Part shown: piece after piece, positions 8,544-16,840 of the stretch
Position numbering within the stretch: the first letter of the stretch is position 1
Layout of the letters: each line of letters starts with the position of its first letter
Assembly: GCA_947363605.1 (NCBI GenBank)
Contig: CANAQK010000016.1
Coordinates: 1 to 33,226, forward strand
Origin: an uncultured Clostridia bacterium
GTDB lineage: Bacteria > Bacillota > Clostridia > Oscillospirales > Ruminococcaceae
Direction: 5' to 3'
DNA: 33,226 nucleotides
The notes under the pieces: model-generated
Database searches by the model: none
Told to the model about the DNA's origin: nothing
What the model saw: only the letters and a program-made list of their open reading frames with translations
Position numbers and translations under genes: made by a program

Positions 8544-10457
8544 TTATGATTCTTCAACGAATTCAAAGTAAACGGTTGCCAGCGGCGGCACAGTGATTTC
8601 CGCACTGTATTCCATCCCGCCGAAGGGCAGCTCCTCCGCCTCGATTACGGCCGTATTCTTCACGCCACTGCCGCCGTAAGCCGGATCGTCACTGTTCAGC
8701 ACCTCTTTCAATGTACCGGCAGACGGAAGCGCAATGCGGTAATGCTCCCGGACCACCGGGGTGAAGTTCGTCACGCTGACAACATGCTGCACCTTCTCCC
8801 GGTAAGGCTTGGAATGGCGCATAAACGCAATTACCGAGTTATCCCGGTCATCCACGTTCAGCCATTGGAAGCCGTCCCAGCTGTCGTCAATCTCGTAAAA
8901 CGCCCGATGCTTTTGATAAAACCGGTTCAGTTTGGCCATATAGTCCGAAACCGTGCGGTGGGAATCGTATTCCAGCAGGAACCAGTCCAGCTCCTTGGCG
9001 AAGTTCCATTCGATAAATTGGGCGAACTCGCTGCCCATAAAGAAGAGCTTTTTGCCCGGATGAGCGAAAATATATCCATACAGCGCCCGGAGAGCAGCAA
9101 ACTTCTGCCAGTAATCCCCGAACATCTTATCCACCATCGAATGCTTGCCGTGGACAACCTCATCATGGGAAAAGGCCAGGATATAGTTCTCGGAATACGC
9201 ATAGTGCATGGAAAACGTCACGTTGTTATGCTTATATTTTTTGAAGAGATGGTCGGTTTCCATGTAATCGAGCATATCGTTCATGAAGCCCATATCCCAT
9301 TTAAATGTAAAGCCCAGCCCGCCGTCATAAGGCGGCTTGGTAATCAGCGGATAGGCCGAGGATTCTTCCGCAATCATCGCCGTGCCGGGATAGCTCCCCA
9401 GAACCGTGCCGTTGAGCTTTTTCAGGAATTCAATGGCTTCGACATTTTCATTGCCGCCGTACTGGTTCTTGACGTACTGGCCCTCCTCCTTGCCGAAGTT
9501 GAGGTAGATCATTGAGGAAACCGCGTCGATCCGGATCCCATCAATATGGTATACATCCATAAAAAAGACGGCGCTGGATACCAGGAAGCTGACGACCTCC
9601 GGACGCCCATAGTTAAAGAGCATCGTACCCCACTGGGGCTGCTCGCCCTGAAGCGGGTTCGCGTGTTCGAACAGCGCGGTCCCGTCGAATTGACGAAGCC
9701 CCTGCTCGTCCCGCGGGAAATGCCCCGGAACCCAGTCCAGAATTACGCCGATCCCGGCCTGGTGCAGGGTATCGACCAGATACATGAAGTCCTGCGGCGA
9801 ACCGTAACGGGAGGTTACGGCAAAGTAGCCGGTAACCTGATAACCCCAGGAACCATCGAATGGATATTCGGTGATCGGCATCAGCTCTACATGGGTAAAG
9901 CCCATCTTCACTACATATTCCGCCAGGCCATCGGCGATTTCGCGGTAATTGTAAAACGTCCCGTCCGTCTTTTGCCGCCAGGAACCCAGATGCAGTTCGT
10001 AAATGGACATCGGCCGGTGCAGCAGATCAGTTTTCGCCCGTTTGGACAAGAATTCCCCATCGTTCCAGCGGTATCCGTCCAGCGACCAAACCCTTGAAGC
10101 AGTCTGCGGCCGCACCTCGCTGTAAAAGGCGAAGGGATCGGCCCGGTAATGGGTCTGCCCATCATAACCGTGGATGTAATATTTATACGTATCCCCGTTT
10201 TTCAGCCCCGCAATAAACGCGACAAAGATCCCGCCTTCTGTTTTCTGCATGGGGTTTTTGTCATTATCCCAGCCGTTAAAATCCCCTACCACGCTGACAG
10301 CGCTGGCATTCGGCGCCCAGACGCAGAAGCGGTGCTTGTCCAGCTCGGGGATATAGTGACATCCCATCAGGAGATAGGCCTTCTGAGCATTGCCCGTATT
10401 AAAAAGGTAGACATCATCCTGATTCACATAACGAAGCTCATTCAAGCTGTTCACCAT
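8544..10457 (-). CDS. glgB: 1,4-alpha-glucan branching enzyme
   Basis: GH13 branching enzyme, 637 residues, that transfers alpha-1,4 segments to alpha-1,6 positions of glycogen. A CBM48-type N-terminal domain (about 30-125, with WAPNASAVSVVGDFNGW) precedes the barrel. Catalytic residues are in DGIRIDAVSSM (nucleophile Asp311), MIAEES (Glu364) and FSHDEVVHGK (Asp432). The start is uncertain by a few codons. The ATG at 10457 follows AAGGA with almost no spacing, whereas a TTG at 10445 would have about 11 bases between AAAGGA and the codon, and a GTG lies at 10454. It is the first gene of the glycogen operon, behind a leader of about 175 bases. Confidence 0.96.
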   Translation of the reverse strand: MVNSLNELRYVNQDDVYLFNTGNAQKAYLLMGCHYIPELDKHRFCVWAPNASAVSVVGDFNGWDNDKNPMQKTEGGIFVAFIAGLKNGDTYKYYIHGYDGQTHYRADPFAFYSEVRPQTASRVWSLDGYRWNDGEFLSKRAKTDLLHRPMSIYELHLGSWRQKTDGTFYNYREIADGLAEYVVKMGFTHVELMPITEYPFDGSWGYQVTGYFAVTSRYGSPQDFMYLVDTLHQAGIGVILDWVPGHFPRDEQGLRQFDGTALFEHANPLQGEQPQWGTMLFNYGRPEVVSFLVSSAVFFMDVYHIDGIRIDAVSSMIYLNFGKEEGQYVKNQYGGNENVEAIEFLKKLNGTVLGSYPGTAMIAEESSAYPLITKPPYDGGLGFTFKWDMGFMNDMLDYMETDHLFKKYKHNNVTFSMHYAYSENYILAFSHDEVVHGKHSMVDKMFGDYWQKFAALRALYGYIFAHPGKKLFFMGSEFAQFIEWNFAKELDWFLLEYDSHRTVSDYMAKLNRFYQKHRAFYEIDDSWDGFQWLNVDDRDNSVIAFMRHSKPYREKVQHVVSVTNFTPVVREHYRIALPSAGTLKEVLNSDDPAYGGSGVKNTAVIEAEELPFGGMEYSAEITVPPLATVYFEFVEES

Positions 10458-10639
10458 CCTTTGGCAATTATTTTTTCCAAACCTGTCCTTATCCGAAGCA
10501 TATGAAGCAGCCCCGAAAAATATGCGAAAGCCTACAAACGCCGGAAAAATGCCCTTCTTCCCAGGGAATTACCGCAGGAAACACGGCCGTTTCCGGGCAA
10601 ACTCAACGATTGTAAGAAATCACTATATTTGATAGATCC

Positions 10640-10669
10640 ATTATAGCACGATTTATAGAACTAACACAA
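10640..10669 (-). promoter_or_regulatory. Sigma-A promoter of the glycogen operon
   Basis: On the minus strand a -35 TTGTGT (10664-10669) and a -10 TATAAT (10640-10645) are separated by 18 bases. TGC directly before the -10 makes it an extended -10. Transcription should begin near 10633, giving about 175 bases of 5' leader before glgB. That leader holds one small hairpin (GGAAAC at 10577-10582 with GTTTCC at 10589-10594). I recognise no riboswitch in it. Confidence 0.8.
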
Positions 10670-10712
10670 TAGGTTTGACGAGATTTTCCAAGAAAATTTT
10701 TATTTTTTGCCT

Positions 10713-10746
10713 AAAAAACAAAAAAACAGATCGGATTTCTCCGATC
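10713..10746 (-). terminator. Terminator after exoA
   Basis: Perfect 7-bp arms GATCGGA/TCCGATC (10729-10735 and 10740-10746) around TTTC are followed on the minus strand by TG and two T-runs (TTTTTTTGTTTTTT). A second weaker stem (10762-10768 with 10778-10784), followed by TCGGATTTTT, lies just before it. Together they end the DUF4838-exoA transcript ahead of the glgB promoter. Confidence 0.85.
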
Positions 10747-10840
10747 CGTATAAAAATCCGACAGAAGGCCCCATCATCCTTCTGAGCCTGAAACGCTTTC
10801 GGCGGCAGCCGCCGGGTAAAAACAGGGTTGGTATGGGGCT

Positions 10841-11605
10841 TTATTCAGCCTTCCATTCCAATGTCAGCCCAATAGGGCAATGGTCGCTTCCCAGCACCTC
10901 GCTGTAAATCTCTGCGGCGCGGACCTTCCCAGCGATCCGGTTGGACACCAGGAAATAATCAATCCGCCAGCCCGCATTCTTTTCCCGCGCATGGAAGCGG
11001 TAGCTCCACCAGCTGTACGCCCCCTCCCGGTCCGGATAAAGCAGGCGGAAGCTGTCCGTGAAGCCGGATTTCAGCAAAGCTGTCAGCTTTCCCCGCTCCT
11101 CATCGGTAAAGCCGGCGTTCCGATGGTTCGATTTCGGGTTTTTCAGGTCGATCTCCTGATGCGCCACGTTCAAGTCCCCGCAGAGGATGACCGGCTTCTG
11201 TGCGTCCAGCTCCAGCAAATAGGCCCGGAAAGCATCCTCCCACTCCATCCGGTAATCCAGCCGGGCCAGTTCCCGCTGGGAATTGGGCGCATAGACGTTG
11301 ACCAGGAAGCACTCCTCCAGCTCCAGAGTCAACACCCGGCCTTCCCCCTGATGCTCCGCCCGGCCGATGTCCCGCCGGACCGAAACCGGAGGGATCCGGG
11401 TGAACACAGCCGTCCCGGCATAACCTTTTTTCTCGGCGGAATGCCAGAACTGCTGATAGCCGTCCAGCTCCAGTTCGGCCTGGCCCTCCTGCATTTTCGT
11501 TTCCTGGATCGAAAAAATATCCGCGTCTGCCGCCTGGAAAAAGTCCAGGAACCCTTTTTGCAAGCAGGCGCGCAGCCCGTTGACATTCCACGAGATCAGC
11601 CTCAT
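10841..11605 (-). CDS. xth: Exodeoxyribonuclease III (AP endonuclease)
   Basis: Exonuclease III family protein of 254 residues, which cleaves at abasic sites and removes 3' blocking groups in base-excision repair. Metal and catalytic motifs are in order: WNVNGLRA (6-13), QETK with the metal-binding Glu (about 35-38), VYAPNS, CGDLNVAHQEIDL and the C-terminal SDHCPIGL with the catalytic His. The start lies four bases after the stop of the upstream DUF4838 gene. Its ribosome binding site (AAAGGCTGG) lies inside that gene, so the two are probably translationally coupled. A terminator follows at 10713-10746. The Bacillus homologue is called exoA. Confidence 0.95.
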   Translation of the reverse strand: MRLISWNVNGLRACLQKGFLDFFQAADADIFSIQETKMQEGQAELELDGYQQFWHSAEKKGYAGTAVFTRIPPVSVRRDIGRAEHQGEGRVLTLELEECFLVNVYAPNSQRELARLDYRMEWEDAFRAYLLELDAQKPVILCGDLNVAHQEIDLKNPKSNHRNAGFTDEERGKLTALLKSGFTDSFRLLYPDREGAYSWWSYRFHAREKNAGWRIDYFLVSNRIAGKVRAAEIYSEVLGSDHCPIGLTLEWKAE

Positions 11606-11609
11606 CCAC

Positions 11610-13262
11610 TTACCAGCCTTTCTGCCCGGCCAGCCGCGCTAATTCATCCGTGACAAAGCGGTCCAGTGTAATATCCCGCTCCTCGACCATTTCCAGTCCG
11701 GTGCGGCGTGCCTGCGCGGCAAAAGATGCGATCCGTGCCAGCCGTTCCTCAACGGTACCGTAATCCAGGCAGATTTCCGCATATTGCAGGGAGAGCCGCG
11801 CCGTCCTCACCCGGAACAGCAGCTCGGAATCCGCCGAAACTGCCGCCTCCGCCTCGTCAAACAGCCGGTCGTATTCCGCCAGCAGCGCGGGCGCGAGATA
11901 GGTGTCCGCCGCGTCCAGCGGGCCGCCGAAAATATTCAGCTCCCCGCCGGATTCCTCCGATACCGCCTGCATCCGATCGATATACCGCAGGATAAACGGT
12001 GCGGCCTGCTTATAATAGCCATCCAGGAATTCCCGGATAATCTCCTCGGAATCCCGATCCGGCTCCCACATCAGCTTGGCCAGCAGATAGCCCCGCAGCG
12101 CGCTGAATTCCCCGCCTCTCAGCCCGTTGCATTGGCTGAACAGCGCCCGGACATGATTTTCGACAAAGAACCGGATATTCGGCGCCAATACCCGCAGGTT
12201 AGGAAAAGGGCTGACCAGGTTGCGGAACTGGACGCAATAATCCCACAAAAACAGATGGTCGCAGATCTCCTTCCAATCCAGCAGCTCCTGCTTGCTGGAC
12301 ACGGAACGCGGATCGACCTCGATCGGCAAGCCGCGGTTGGCCTCGATATTGCAGAGCATGATATGGACATTTTCATCCGGCCGTGTCAGCTTGGGCGCGG
12401 TGCGGGTGTACCAATAAGCCAGGGTGGAAATGATCTTGTCCGGGAACTCCGCCGCTACCCGGTTGACGAACCGGAGCACCGAGCCCATGGGGGAACCGTC
12501 CTCCTCGTTCAGACGGCGGCACTCCTCGCATTCGCAGTAGGCGTCGTTATCGTTCTGGCTGACCGACCAGTATTTGGCTTCGGGATGCTTCTCCACCTCG
12601 ATCCGCAGGCGGCGGACCAGCAGGTCAAACACCTCCGGATTAGACAGGCAGAGCTGGGAATTCTTCCCGATCCGTTTGCCCTCCCGCAGGGAAAAATATT
12701 CAGGATGGGAATCGAAAAATTCCTCCGCCGGAACCAGGTTCTGGAAGGAATGGCACCAGAAGCCCCAGCCCTGATGCTGCTTGGAGGGCGCCATCTTATG
12801 CTTTTCCGCAAAGGCGGGATCCTCGAAATCCCAGTAATAGACCTCCCGGAAATCCAGGATCGGGACCATCCGTGTTTCCTCGAAGCAAACCGTCAGATTG
12901 GCATCATAGGGGACGTATTCCTCACTGCTGGTAAAATACCGGCAGCCAACCACCCGCTCCAGGAAATCATAGACCGCATAGACGGCCGCCTGTTCGGTTT
13001 CCGCCTCGAAGCGGATATCCTTGTCAAAAATCCGGTAAATAAAGCCGGATTCACCCAGCGGTTCCTCATCCTCTTTCGGATGGTGCTTGGCGAACACAAA
13101 GGAGGGCAGGATGCATTCAACGGGGTTGACCGCAAAATGCGCGCCGGTAATTTTCTCCAGATAGCGTCCCAGGATCGCTGCGGCACGGGGGAAGGGGCCT
13201 TCGATCAAGACCATTTTGGTCGTTCGGTTGACTGCAATGCGGATCGGTTTCTGTAAATTCAT
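11610..13262 (-). CDS. DUF4838-family protein, glycoside-hydrolase-like
   Basis: Protein of about 550 residues with no signal peptide. Its middle looks like the DUF4838 family: a block with HPEYFSLREGKRIGKNSQLC, then LSNPEV, then WSVSQNDNDAYCECEEC, then a long helical C-terminal part. The N-terminal 110 residues resemble the alpha-glucuronidase or hexosaminidase-type N-terminal domain often found before such domains. Family members are usually linked to carbohydrate breakdown, but no biochemical role is firmly known to me. The frame extends to 13364, yet the ATG at 13262 has AAGGA eight bases upstream and follows a good promoter. The CxCxxC cluster near residue 290 could bind metal. A substrate cannot be proposed from the sequence. 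Confidence 0.75.
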   Translation of the reverse strand: MNLQKPIRIAVNRTTKMVLIEGPFPRAAAILGRYLEKITGAHFAVNPVECILPSFVFAKHHPKEDEEPLGESGFIYRIFDKDIRFEAETEQAAVYAVYDFLERVVGCRYFTSSEEYVPYDANLTVCFEETRMVPILDFREVYYWDFEDPAFAEKHKMAPSKQHQGWGFWCHSFQNLVPAEEFFDSHPEYFSLREGKRIGKNSQLCLSNPEVFDLLVRRLRIEVEKHPEAKYWSVSQNDNDAYCECEECRRLNEEDGSPMGSVLRFVNRVAAEFPDKIISTLAYWYTRTAPKLTRPDENVHIMLCNIEANRGLPIEVDPRSVSSKQELLDWKEICDHLFLWDYCVQFRNLVSPFPNLRVLAPNIRFFVENHVRALFSQCNGLRGGEFSALRGYLLAKLMWEPDRDSEEIIREFLDGYYKQAAPFILRYIDRMQAVSEESGGELNIFGGPLDAADTYLAPALLAEYDRLFDEAEAAVSADSELLFRVRTARLSLQYAEICLDYGTVEERLARIASFAAQARRTGLEMVEERDITLDRFVTDELARLAGQKGW

Positions 13263-13296
13263 AACATCATTCCTTTCAGGCTGTGGATTTGCCCTC

Positions 13297-13324
13297 AGTA
13301 TAGCACAACGGGCCGGATTTGCAA
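13297..13324 (-). promoter_or_regulatory. Promoter of DUF4838-exoA
   Basis: On the minus strand a -35 TTGCAA (13319-13324), a 16-base spacer and a -10 TATACT (13297-13302) preceded by TGC. Transcription would start close to 13290, about 28 bases before the DUF4838 start codon. Confidence 0.7.
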
Positions 13325-13450
13325 GACTTTCTTTTGCGCGGCCGCCCCCGCTTCTTACGAACAATTGGAATCCACGGTTTTTTTGTAAAAAATCGAGTAA
13401 AAACTTTATTGCGGCTTCGCCTCGTCTCGCTTCGGGCGGGGAAAAATCCA

Positions 13451-13520
13451 GAGCGGCGCCCCTTTAAATTCGGGATTCCAAAGGGACGCGTCCCTTTGGC
13501 GGGGTTCGGAGCGGCGCCCC
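13451..13520. repeat. GC-rich direct repeats flanking a 22-bp palindrome
   Basis: GAGCGGCGCCCC occurs at 13451-13462 and again at 13509-13520. Between them lies a perfect 22-bp palindrome (13478-13499, centre ACGCGT). The rest of the gap 13325-13450 shows no gene or clear signal. The unit might be a small intergenic repeat, but no second copy is present in the window. Confidence 0.5.
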
Positions 13521-13521
13521 G

Positions 13522-13554
13522 AAAAAAAACCGTCAGTCTCGCAGAAACTGACGG
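13522..13554 (-). terminator. Terminator of the attenuated resistance-type operon
   Basis: Arms CCGTCAGT/ACTGACGG (13530-13537 and 13547-13554) with a 9-base loop are followed on the minus strand by eight T residues. It lies 45 bases after the stop of the phosphotransferase gene and closes the operon that begins at the leader peptide. Confidence 0.9.
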
Positions 13555-13598
13555 CCTGTAAGGGGCTTGTCCCCGCAACGGGGCTCAGCATCCCCCTG

Positions 13599-14474
13599 TC
13601 ACCGGGCCCCGCTCCCCGCATACCATGCCGGCACAACCTTCTGCATATTGCCGTACCAGGACAATACCTCTTCGCCCTGGCGCAGCATGACATCTACCTG
13701 CTTCTGCCCGAACGGAACCGCCCAGTATACCGACGAAAGCGTGTTGCTCGACATATACAGGGCCAGCAGCTTCCAGAACTCCAGCGGAACATCACCGTCG
13801 AAGTACCCGTCCACCATGCCGGACGCAAACAGCGGGGACTTCTGGGCGCACCAGACAATCCGGTTGAATTCCTCCCACGGGTCGCCGAAATCGTACCGGT
13901 CAAAATCGATAATCCACAGCTTCCCGTCCCGGCCGAGCATCATATTCCCGACATGATAGTCGCCATGCTGGAAGGTCTGCGGCCTGGCCTTCAGCAAATG
14001 ACGGTTCTCGTTTATGTAGTCGATGAACGCCTGCCCGTTCTCATACTTGATCGGGCATTCCCTATATTTCTGGATCTTCCCATCCATCTTCCGGTTAAAC
14101 CGGCTCTCCCAGTCCTCCTGGCCCGCCGGGGCGGGAATGGCATGGATCCGCCGCAGAATCCGGCCGGCCTCCAGACCATAGGCATACTGCTCCGTATCCG
14201 AAAAGGCGGGCAGAACCTCCTCGGCATTAACCCCGTCAATCCAGGTTTGAACCGAATAAACCCCTTCGTCAAAGGTACCGAATCCCACCGGCCGGCTCAT
14301 GGGGATCCCCAGGGCTGCCGCCTGCTTCATCATACTGAACTCGGATTTTTTCCGGTCATATTTCCGGATATCCGAAACCCGCAGCAGATAGGGGGTACCC
14401 TCCTGATCCATCACGCGGTATTTCTGATCATCGGACCAACCCTTGCGAATCGGTTCCTTCGAAACGAATTCCAT
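13599..14474 (-). CDS. Aminoglycoside-phosphotransferase-family kinase
   Basis: Protein kinase-like fold enzyme of 291 residues in the APH/choline kinase superfamily, predicted to phosphorylate a small hydroxylated molecule using ATP or GTP. The catalytic loop is QHGDYHVGNMM (about 188-198) and the metal-binding motif is IIDFDRYDFGDP (about 209-220). The substrate cannot be read from these motifs; close family members are mostly annotated only as phosphotransferases. The ATG has AAGGAGGG eight bases upstream. It is the last gene of an operon with a drug exporter and an acetyltransferase, 47 bases after the latter. This makes antibiotic modification a reasonable but unproven idea. Confidence 0.85.
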   Translation of the reverse strand: MEFVSKEPIRKGWSDDQKYRVMDQEGTPYLLRVSDIRKYDRKKSEFSMMKQAAALGIPMSRPVGFGTFDEGVYSVQTWIDGVNAEEVLPAFSDTEQYAYGLEAGRILRRIHAIPAPAGQEDWESRFNRKMDGKIQKYRECPIKYENGQAFIDYINENRHLLKARPQTFQHGDYHVGNMMLGRDGKLWIIDFDRYDFGDPWEEFNRIVWCAQKSPLFASGMVDGYFDGDVPLEFWKLLALYMSSNTLSSVYWAVPFGQKQVDVMLRQGEEVLSWYGNMQKVVPAWYAGSGAR

Positions 14475-14521
14475 CCTTCCATCCCTCCTTCACACGGTTT
14501 CCAGCCCTTTACGGGAAGCTG

Positions 14522-14980
14522 CTACCGATATTGCTTGAGCATGATCCGCTCGTCGCCGTTCATCTCCCCCGTCCAGGCAAATCCAAATCCCTCGTACATC
14601 CGCTGGGCAATCGGATTGCGCTCGTTGACATCCAGGAAAATCCGGCTGCGGGTCGCATCGTTCTCCAACCGTTCCAACGCCATCCGGAACGCGGCCTTTC
14701 CATATCCCCGGTTCTGGAGCTTCTGGTCGATCATGAACCGGTGGATCCAATAATCGTTGGTTTTAGGGTCAATGGCAAACATGATGAAACCCACCATTTC
14801 TTCCCCGTCATAAATCGCAAACGGCTCGCATTCAGGCTCAAATTTGGACTGCGCAAGCGAATAACTGTTCGGAGCTACAAAGGGGCGCTGCTTCTCAGCT
14901 ACTGAAAGCTGGCAGCAGGCAAAAAAATTCTGCCGGGTAACCGGCCGGAACTGCAGCGCCATGGTTTTTTCCTCAGCCAT
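14522..14980 (-). CDS. GNAT acetyltransferase, BltD/SpeG-like
   Basis: GCN5-related N-acetyltransferase of 152 residues that would transfer acetyl from acetyl-CoA to an amine. The acetyl-CoA pyrophosphate loop is QNRGYGKA (about 96-103), and the C-terminal part has the usual NPIAQRMYEGFGF motif. The N-terminal stretch (LQFRPVTRQNFFACCQL, then FVAPNSYSLAQSKFEP) resembles diamine/polyamine acetyltransferases such as BltD and PaiA. The ATG at 14980 overlaps the end of the preceding exporter gene by eight bases, and GGGGGAG lies seven bases upstream, so translation is coupled. The frame extends further upstream but has no start signal there. A polyamine or drug substrate are both possible. Confidence 0.85.
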   Translation of the reverse strand: MAEEKTMALQFRPVTRQNFFACCQLSVAEKQRPFVAPNSYSLAQSKFEPECEPFAIYDGEEMVGFIMFAIDPKTNDYWIHRFMIDQKLQNRGYGKAAFRMALERLENDATRSRIFLDVNERNPIAQRMYEGFGFAWTGEMNGDERIMLKQYR

Positions 14981-16796
14981 AGATTTTCTCCCCCTGTTCC
15001 TGTTCGTACTGGTTGCGGTAAAGGGTCGCGTAATAACCGTTCTGCCGGAGCAGCTCCTCATGGGTGCCCCGTTCGATGATCTTCCCGTTCTTGACCACCA
15101 GGATCACATCCGCTTTCCGGATAGTCGACAGCCGGTGCGCAATCAGGAAAGAGGTACGGTTTTCCAGCAAGTGGGAAATCGCGTCCTGAATCCGCTGTTC
15201 GGTCTGGGTATCAATTGAGGAGGTCGCCTCATCCAGCACAAAAATCCGCGGGTCCGCCAGGACGGCACGGGCAAAGGAAACCAGCTGTTTTTCCCCGGTG
15301 GAGAGCCGGTCGCCGCTTTCCCCGACATCGGAGTCATAGCCCTTTTCCATCCCCAGGATGATATCGTGCGCCGAAGCGATCTTCGCCGCTTCCTCGATCT
15401 CCTCCCGGGTGGCGTCCAGCCGCCCGTAGCGGATGTTTTCATAGACTGATCCCGAAAACAGGTGCGGGTTTTGAAGCACGTAACCCAGGTTGGAATGCAG
15501 CCAGAGCTGGCTCCGCTCCCGGTAATCCACCCCGTCGATCAGGATCTCCCCTTGGGTCGGCTCGAAGAAGCGGCAGGCCAGGTTGACCAGGGTTGATTTG
15601 CCGGCCCCGGTTTCCCCGACAATGGCCACCGTCGTCCCCGCCTTGATTTTCAGGTTGAAGTCCTCCAGGATATAGTCCCCGCCGTCCGGGTATTTGAACC
15701 AGACGTTCCGGAACTCGATATCCCCCCGGAGCGGCTCCCAGTTTTCCTTCTTGGGGAAGAACGCGTCCCCATATTTCTCCACCACATCGGGGCGGTCCGT
15801 GATGGAAGGCTCGGTTTCCAGCAGTTCGGAAACCCGCTCGATATTCGCCTGGGTCGAGATAAAATCCGCGATCAGACGGGCGATATTCTGGATGGGCTCA
15901 AAGATATTGATCGCCCAGGAAATAAACGCGGAAAGCACCCCGATTTCGATCACCTGCTCCAGCACCATATGGCCGCCCCGCGCCAGTACGAAAGCCGCCG
16001 CCAGCGAGCTGAACAACAGGACAATTGGGATATAGAGCGCGTTCATCATGGTGGCGCGGACATTGTGGCGGTACAGATCGCCGGTAATCTCCCCGAAGTC
16101 CTGGGCGTTCTTTTCCTCAATGACCAGCGTTTTAGAGGTACGCGCCCCCGCAATCCCTTCATTGAAGGCGCCCGTCATGGTGGAATTGATCTTCCGGATT
16201 TTCCGGTTCAGCACCAGGATCCGCTTTTGGAAGAATACCGTCACCACCGCAATAAACGGGACCACTGCCACGACCAGCAGGGCAAGCCGCCAGTTCATCA
16301 CGAACATGGCGATAAAGACGCCGATCACATAGGTCAGCCCCCACATCATATCCATCATGCCCCAGGCCATCATGCCGCCGATCCGGTTGGTATCGCTCAT
16401 GGTGCGGGCCAGCATATAGCCGACCGCCGTCTTGTTGTAATAGGAAAACGACAGCTTTTGCAGATGGACAAAGGTCGCCCGCTTCAGGTCCCGGCTCAGC
16501 CCCATTTCCACCGTAATGGCACAGCGGCAGAACCAGATGACCGAGATGACCTGGATGGTCAGCGTCACCAGATAGACCAAGCCAAAGGGCAGCAGGCCCT
16601 CGGTCTGGCCCGGTACGATAAAATGGTTGATCGCATAGGTCTGGAACAGCGGGTAAACGATATCAATCGCCGCACAGATCAGGTTCAGCACCAGAAAGGT
16701 AATCAATTCCCGGCGGAACGGCCGCATAAACGGGAACAGCTTTTTCCAGATCTTGAGGTTAAAGGGCTGTTTCTCGTCGAGTTCAAGTTCGTTCAT
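14973..16796 (-). CDS. Heterodimeric ABC exporter, half with catalytic Walker B
   Basis: Type IV (former B-family) ABC exporter half-transporter of 607 residues: a six-helix membrane domain (about 30-315), then a nucleotide-binding domain. Walker A is GETGAGKST (394-402) and Walker B ends FVLDEAT with catalytic Glu523. The switch His is in IAHRLST. The signature motif is LSTGE (498-502), which departs from LSGGQ. Its neighbour has the opposite pattern, so together they make one consensus and one degenerate ATP site, as in TM287/288, LmrCD or BmrCD. The substrate is unknown, probably a hydrophobic drug or antibiotic. It starts 44 bases after the partner gene with AGAGGGG upstream of the ATG. 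Confidence 0.93.
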   Translation of the reverse strand: MNELELDEKQPFNLKIWKKLFPFMRPFRRELITFLVLNLICAAIDIVYPLFQTYAINHFIVPGQTEGLLPFGLVYLVTLTIQVISVIWFCRCAITVEMGLSRDLKRATFVHLQKLSFSYYNKTAVGYMLARTMSDTNRIGGMMAWGMMDMMWGLTYVIGVFIAMFVMNWRLALLVVAVVPFIAVVTVFFQKRILVLNRKIRKINSTMTGAFNEGIAGARTSKTLVIEEKNAQDFGEITGDLYRHNVRATMMNALYIPIVLLFSSLAAAFVLARGGHMVLEQVIEIGVLSAFISWAINIFEPIQNIARLIADFISTQANIERVSELLETEPSITDRPDVVEKYGDAFFPKKENWEPLRGDIEFRNVWFKYPDGGDYILEDFNLKIKAGTTVAIVGETGAGKSTLVNLACRFFEPTQGEILIDGVDYRERSQLWLHSNLGYVLQNPHLFSGSVYENIRYGRLDATREEIEEAAKIASAHDIILGMEKGYDSDVGESGDRLSTGEKQLVSFARAVLADPRIFVLDEATSSIDTQTEQRIQDAISHLLENRTSFLIAHRLSTIRKADVILVVKNGKIIERGTHEELLRQNGYYATLYRNQYEQEQGEKIYG

Positions 16797-16840
16797 AAAA
16801 ATCCCCTCTTTTCTCTATTCAAATGATCCGGGCCCGGCCG

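Noticed and set aside
11784..13256. 490-residue plus-strand frame opposite the DUF4838 gene
   Set aside because: GC-rich codon bias on the minus strand keeps this frame open. There is no start signal, and the opposite strand has the promoter and family motifs.
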